From Siphonodentalium dalli (lineage: Eukaryota > Mollusca > Scaphopoda > Gadilida > Siphonodentaliidae): 64,000 nt of DNA. The position numbers were made by a program, and so were the translations under genes. Shown here piece after piece: positions 42,601 to 48,600 of the stretch (within the stretch, counting starts at the first letter, position 1; each line of letters opens with the position of its first letter). The stretch is taken from positions 181,258,011-181,322,010 of the forward strand of contig CP136064.1 of the NCBI GenBank assembly GCA_032622095.1, read 5' to 3'. The notes beneath the pieces are model-generated. The model saw nothing but the letters and a program-made list of their open reading frames with translations, searched no databases and was not told where the DNA came from.

Positions 42601-45600
42601 AACATTCTGTTAAAGAATGTAAGAAATAATAATAAAAAATGATAAACATTGTTAAAGAATGTAAGAAAAGATAAAAATTGTTAAGGCAATATCATGGAAC
42701 AATATTGGGAAACTTGGCATAGTTGTGATTGGTTTGATACATGTAACACTTGTTTATAAAATTTTAGGCCACCGATTTTCTGGCGAAATATACTTACTGA
42801 TAACTGACCAAGCTTGTGCCACTTTGGAATGAAGAAGTAGACAAGACCATCCACTGCACCGGGCAGAAAGAGTCCGCGAATAAATAGGACTGTTAGTAGT
42901 AAATATGGAAGAGTCGCCGCAACATACATAACCTGAAAGGTAATACGGGAAATGTTTTATTATTTCTTATACTACTGTCCATTTTCGGAGACTGGAGAGG
43001 ACTCCTTTTGTTTTGTCAGCGGTTTTGATACCACCCCATGCATATTAAATCATCACCCTTCGCATAGAAGTACGATATATGATTATTAGCATCAAATTGT
43101 TTAAAGAGTATGTCTCCCATGTCTCATTCAAATCACACCAAGTCTCATTTTAATCGACCGTATTATGGAGTAAATTATTTCAATGTGCGATGTTGGTTGT
43201 TTCAAAGCCATACTTGATGTGGCTACCCCTGCCGTTTCGCAGCGCGACCATTATTAAGAGGGAGGTAAAGTGGCAACATTGAAATGAGGAATTCAGTGTT
43301 AATTTTCAAGACAATATTATGGTACTTCATGTCTTGTTGGAATGTTTGAGCATATATACAACGCAAAGTAGAATTCTCATTTAATGTTTTGTTTTGTGGC
43401 ATTTGATGGAAATATTATAAACAATGATAAACAATGGTGACTTACTTTTTAATAATGTCCAATAATATCCAACCTGGGATGTAAGGTTTGATCAATCTTT
43501 TCTAAAATATTAACACTGAATTCCCATTCAAATGTCTTTTTTACACTTTACCTCCTTCTTAACATATTTAAAAAATATATTTGTATGAATGTTTCAAACA
43601 GACATTAGCTTTTTCTCAAAACGCTCGGATTAGCCAAACACCGCAAACATGACAACTTTAGGAAAAATAACGATAATTTGCCCCTACAGGCATCATAACA
43701 ATACGGCACGACCATTTAACCAGAGGTGAACCGGACTGGTGGCTGCAGTTCACAACTTCTATAGTCCACTTACCTTTCCTGACGACTTGATACCACGTAT
43801 AACGGTGATGTAGACGAAGACCCATGCGCAAAGCAGACACAACACTAACTCCCATCGAAGGCTTCCCATGTCCTCTATACCACCCGTCTTCTTCAGCACT
43901 TTATAACTGTAAATTATCCGAAGCCATCACGACATTATAGCCAAGTCTGGAAATGCCTGTCATTTGCAGATGAAGTCCACCAGAGGGTGAATTTAGTGAT
44001 GCTCCCATGCACACGGCGGGCTACCGTTACAAAATTCAACCTCTGGGAACTTAATTCTGCTTAGGACTCAACTGCTATATGGGAGACCTATATGTGACAT
44101 ATATGATCATATTGAAGTTCCCCAGTTGAAGTTGTGATGTTCACCCATTAGTCACGTCGATTATGCATTGTATATTCTGCAAATTAGACGATATAGAAAA
44201 AGTATAACTAAAAACCATGTTAATTGAAGACTATATATACTTCTCAGAAAATGAGGCATAAGCAGAATGAGGCTCCCTGCAAATGAGAGTAAATTTGGTG
44301 TTGCTAGCCGCTGTGCGGGTATAGCATCAGTAAATTTACCCTCTGGGGACCTCATTCTGCTAATACCAAGCACACTATCTCCAGCATTGATTACATCAAT
44401 TTTCTTTTTTGATAGCTTGGTTTATCTAACTTTCCACAGCTAATTTTAAAATATTTAATTATTAGTGGCCTTTTAGGACATCTGATGTCAACTGGGCCTA
44501 TCTAATAAGATCCTGTGATAAATTGCCCATATGTACACATTTTCGGCTCCGAGGGTCCATCAGTAGATACAAGAAAATTGTGACAGCCTTTCAAGTTTGA
44601 CACTGTGTGACGTCATACGAAGGAAGATCAACGATCCAGACTGTATAATCCATACTATAATATTAACTTAAGTTACGGGCGGCCTATCACAAAAAACTTT
44701 TCGGCAACGTGCTCAGTTGATTAATGGACATCAATAATTACTGAGAAAAAATACACCGGTACAATCCTTTAATCGAGAATTAATCTATGGAATGAGTTGC
44801 CGGCGGCGCAATTAAGGTTATATAATTTTCACGAGAGCATAGCTAGAATGTGAACTATGCGCCGTCCACAACGAGTTCGATATAATATTTGAGAATACGA
44901 TGTGACATGCATTTATTACACACCATTGTGTCGTGTAAGTTTCATCTTTGATTGTGCCACCCATTGCTACTATAACTGGCATTATTGTAATTTAAGTCTT
45001 GTGAAAACGTGTGATTTTGAGGCATAAACTGAAGCGTATCGTTGGCGCAAAAAGTACGCCATCTGCAATGATCTGTGCATCGGCATTAGTCTGTCGCCTG
45101 TCGGGGTAGGGTTCTCTATTCCGAAGGTTCTCTATTCCGAAGGTTCATTATTCCGAAGGTTCGCTATTCCGAAGGTTCATTATTCCGAAGGTTCATTATT
45201 CAGAAGGTTCACTATTTCGAAGGTTCGCTATTCCGAAGGTTTCTATTCTGGGAGTATTTAACCACTAATGGGTCATAATTTGCACACCCCTCCCCCACAA
45301 AAACCACACGAGGAATGAAAAATATACTATTAAGCTAGTATTCACACACAGTACATTTAAACACCACATTCCAATTCCCAAATTGTCCCAGATGTCGGTT
45401 ATTAATAGCAAGGAGCCAGTATCAGTTTATAGTTTATTATGGAAAGTTGAAAACAAGATGAATGCATGACTGAAATGATCTACATGTAAGAGATACAGTC
45501 TGTCCGAACTGGCAATCTGTATTTGAAAGAAACATCAACATTAAAGGCCCACTAAATTTTCGAACCCACAGATCACATCTATAAAATATATGCCATATTA

Positions 45601-48600
45601 TATACCATTTGAAATAGGAATCTCTAACATTGTATTATCAACTTATCCGGTGTAATAAACTGTGAATATGTTGTTTTTGGTGAGTTATCGACGTGTTTTT
45701 GTGCTTAAGTTTCATCTGGTTTTGTTGCGCAAAGTATTATTTTCAATGGAGGGGGAATAACTCTATATTTTAAAGATAGAGTTATTCCCCTACCACTGAA
45801 AATAAACTATAGTTTGAATTCTGTTCCTTTCTGGGAGCCATAACGGGGAAAATGATTTTATGATTTCAGCTATTTTTATTACTCTATGGGCACCTTCTGA
45901 TACACAGACGTTTCAAATGGTGATGAATTATAGTATTTTAATCATATTTTTTGGCATAGATTGTAGGCCTATTAAAACCGTATATCAAGCCACTATAAAA
46001 AAATTAATCTGCGACTCGAAAATAAAGCGGGCCTTTAAAATCAATACAAAGTCACAATTGCAGTTAGGTTGATCTTATACACGTCTATTGAGCGATATTC
46101 TGCTACGCAGTATTTTATGGCGCTCCTTATTCGTTATATAGCCCCACTGTTATAATCCGCCTTCAGCTGGCGTATTCTTGCCTCTAAGATGATTGAGTTA
46201 TAACGTCATACGTAAGTTATTTCCTTCATAAAAAAAAGTCTTCGTGACAAAGAACCCTCTCAATACTTTAGAATATTGAATTAACCTTTAAACTAACAAA
46301 AACCTTCGGAATAGCGAACCTTCGGAATAGAGAACCTTCGGAATAGCGAACCTTCGTAATAACGAACCATCGGAATAGCGAACCTTCGGAATAGAGAACC
46401 TTCGGATTAGTGAACCTTCGGAATAGCGAACCTTCGGAATAGAGACATGTCCCCGGCCTGTCGATGCCGATATGTACGTCATCGGTCTTGGCAACTCCGT
46501 GTGGTATACACTATTATTTATTCCACACTGTTGACATGAGGCACATGTATTCGGCAGAATCCCACCCATTGAATACACATTGTTGGATATACCATGCACA
46601 AATGGAATACAAACAGGAACTACTTCGAGTTGATGTTGTTGCCAAGGGAGATGACGTACATCATAGTAACGTCAACGATTCGATCCGGGTGATGTACATA
46701 TACACTTAAATCACCGTCATAGATTAAACTTATCTGATACACGGGTGTCCAAAGAATAAATACAGAACAAAACTGGCATCATAATCTAGAATATTGTATC
46801 GCACTCGCTGTGGACGGTGCACAGTCACACTTCACTCAAGCTCCGCTTTCGTTAAATGTATCATTGCGCTGTCCACAACTAATTGGAAAAAAAGGGCTGT
46901 GATTTCGTTGAAAACATTTGCCTGACACCAACGGGTGTGGGATAATTATATATCACACGAAACGCCTATAATATCATTGACAAATTCATTACTTGGAAAA
47001 GCCAAGCTTGACGCCAATACCAAACATTACAAAATGATTGCTTTGTTCATAATTGTTCAATTATTGTCCAACTTCGTTGCACTAACTAAAATAGGCACAA
47101 AGGCAAAGAGGCAAATGGGGGGTCTATATGTTCGTCGCAAGGCAGAGCGCGCAATACTGTCGTATACGGTTGTAAAGCGTCTCAGCCAACGCCGTGCATG
47201 CATGCATTTTTCAGATTCTTTTAAAGATTTTGATTTGTGAAAAAGGCATGAAGCTCTAGTTGTTTTGATGTGATATACAATATCTTGAACTCGTTATGTT
47301 GGGATAAAAGATTTCATGAAACTCGTCTATTGGAGATCATCTATTATATAGATAATGCATGGCTTGGAGTTGACTATGCCAAAATAGTGGTCATCGAGGA
47401 CCACTATTTTGGCATAGTCAACGACAAGTCATGCATTATTTATTATATTATATCGAACATTTGTTATTGTGTTTTTTTTTTTTTTTTTGTGGTGGTGTTG
47501 TGTTTTTTGTTGTGTTTTTGTTTTGATATTTGCAAATCTATGGTCACTCATTTCGACAGGCAAACTCAATAATTGAAGTAGCTGATAGCAGCCGATAAGT
47601 AAAGTAAACAGTGTCTCAGTATGCACATAGTTAATTCCGGCTACGAAATCGGTCTTGAAAGAATTGAGTTACGAAAATATCACCGGAGAAAACAAATTAA
47701 ATTCGAGGAGACATGAGCAATATCTTGCGTTAACACCCAATTGAACCAGAGATAAATAAAGTGACGATTATATTACACATGTATATACGTTTATTAACTC
47801 ACCACAACGAATTTACAGTATATAATCGAGAAAATTTTATCTTGCATCGAAGCGCGTTTTCTGGGTTTCAACACGGAAGTGTCTACAATTATCATACGTA
47901 TTTGAAAACGAGGATCGCCCTTCGTCAAACCGGACCGAATGCGATTATCTACCGGGAAATCGGTCTTTCTCGAAGTCTAATGATATACCGATATAGCAAA
48001 AACTACGTGTAACGCAGGAAAGTTTCAGATTGACCATGTGTTCAGGTGGCAATACGATTGTGTAAACACAAATTATGTTACTATAAATAGAAAAAGAATA
48101 GTAGGTGAGTAGGTGGGCTACTGGGGTACTATCGTAAAATAGTATGGCAGTAGGCAACCATCAGAACGCGAGAAAGTTACGTGAGATTGATATTATCCAT
48201 CATGACCTGGGGTGTGGGATGGAAAAATCTCACCCGAGGGGCCAGATATTTGGGCCGGACACGAGGCTTGCCGAGTGTCCGGACCAAATATCTGGCCCCG
48301 AGGGTGAGATTTTTCCATCACACACCCCAGGTCATGATGGATCATTTTTCTCCCAACCCAAGAGCCATATTCCGATTTTTTGTTTTATACCAATCTTTGG
48401 CACTTTCCAGTAGCTTCGTAACGGTATATCTGGGGAGAAATTCGTGATTAACTGGGATGATGTCGGTATATACCAAAGGTATATACTCTATAAACAAAGC
48501 GCGTTACCCGTGCGCCCAGGGTTAATACGTTAGAGTGAAATCGACACGGTCTTGTGAAAAGGACATGGATACGTCACATCGTTGCACCTGCATAAATTCC

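Noticed and set aside
46300-46445. Regularly spaced direct repeats resembling a CRISPR array
   Set aside because: Units are contiguous variants of a 12-16-bp minisatellite with no unique spacers, in an animal genome, and form the end of a transposon-like element.
46935-47240. 101-codon plus-strand ORF
   Set aside because: No domain, no splice or promoter context, and no related copy.
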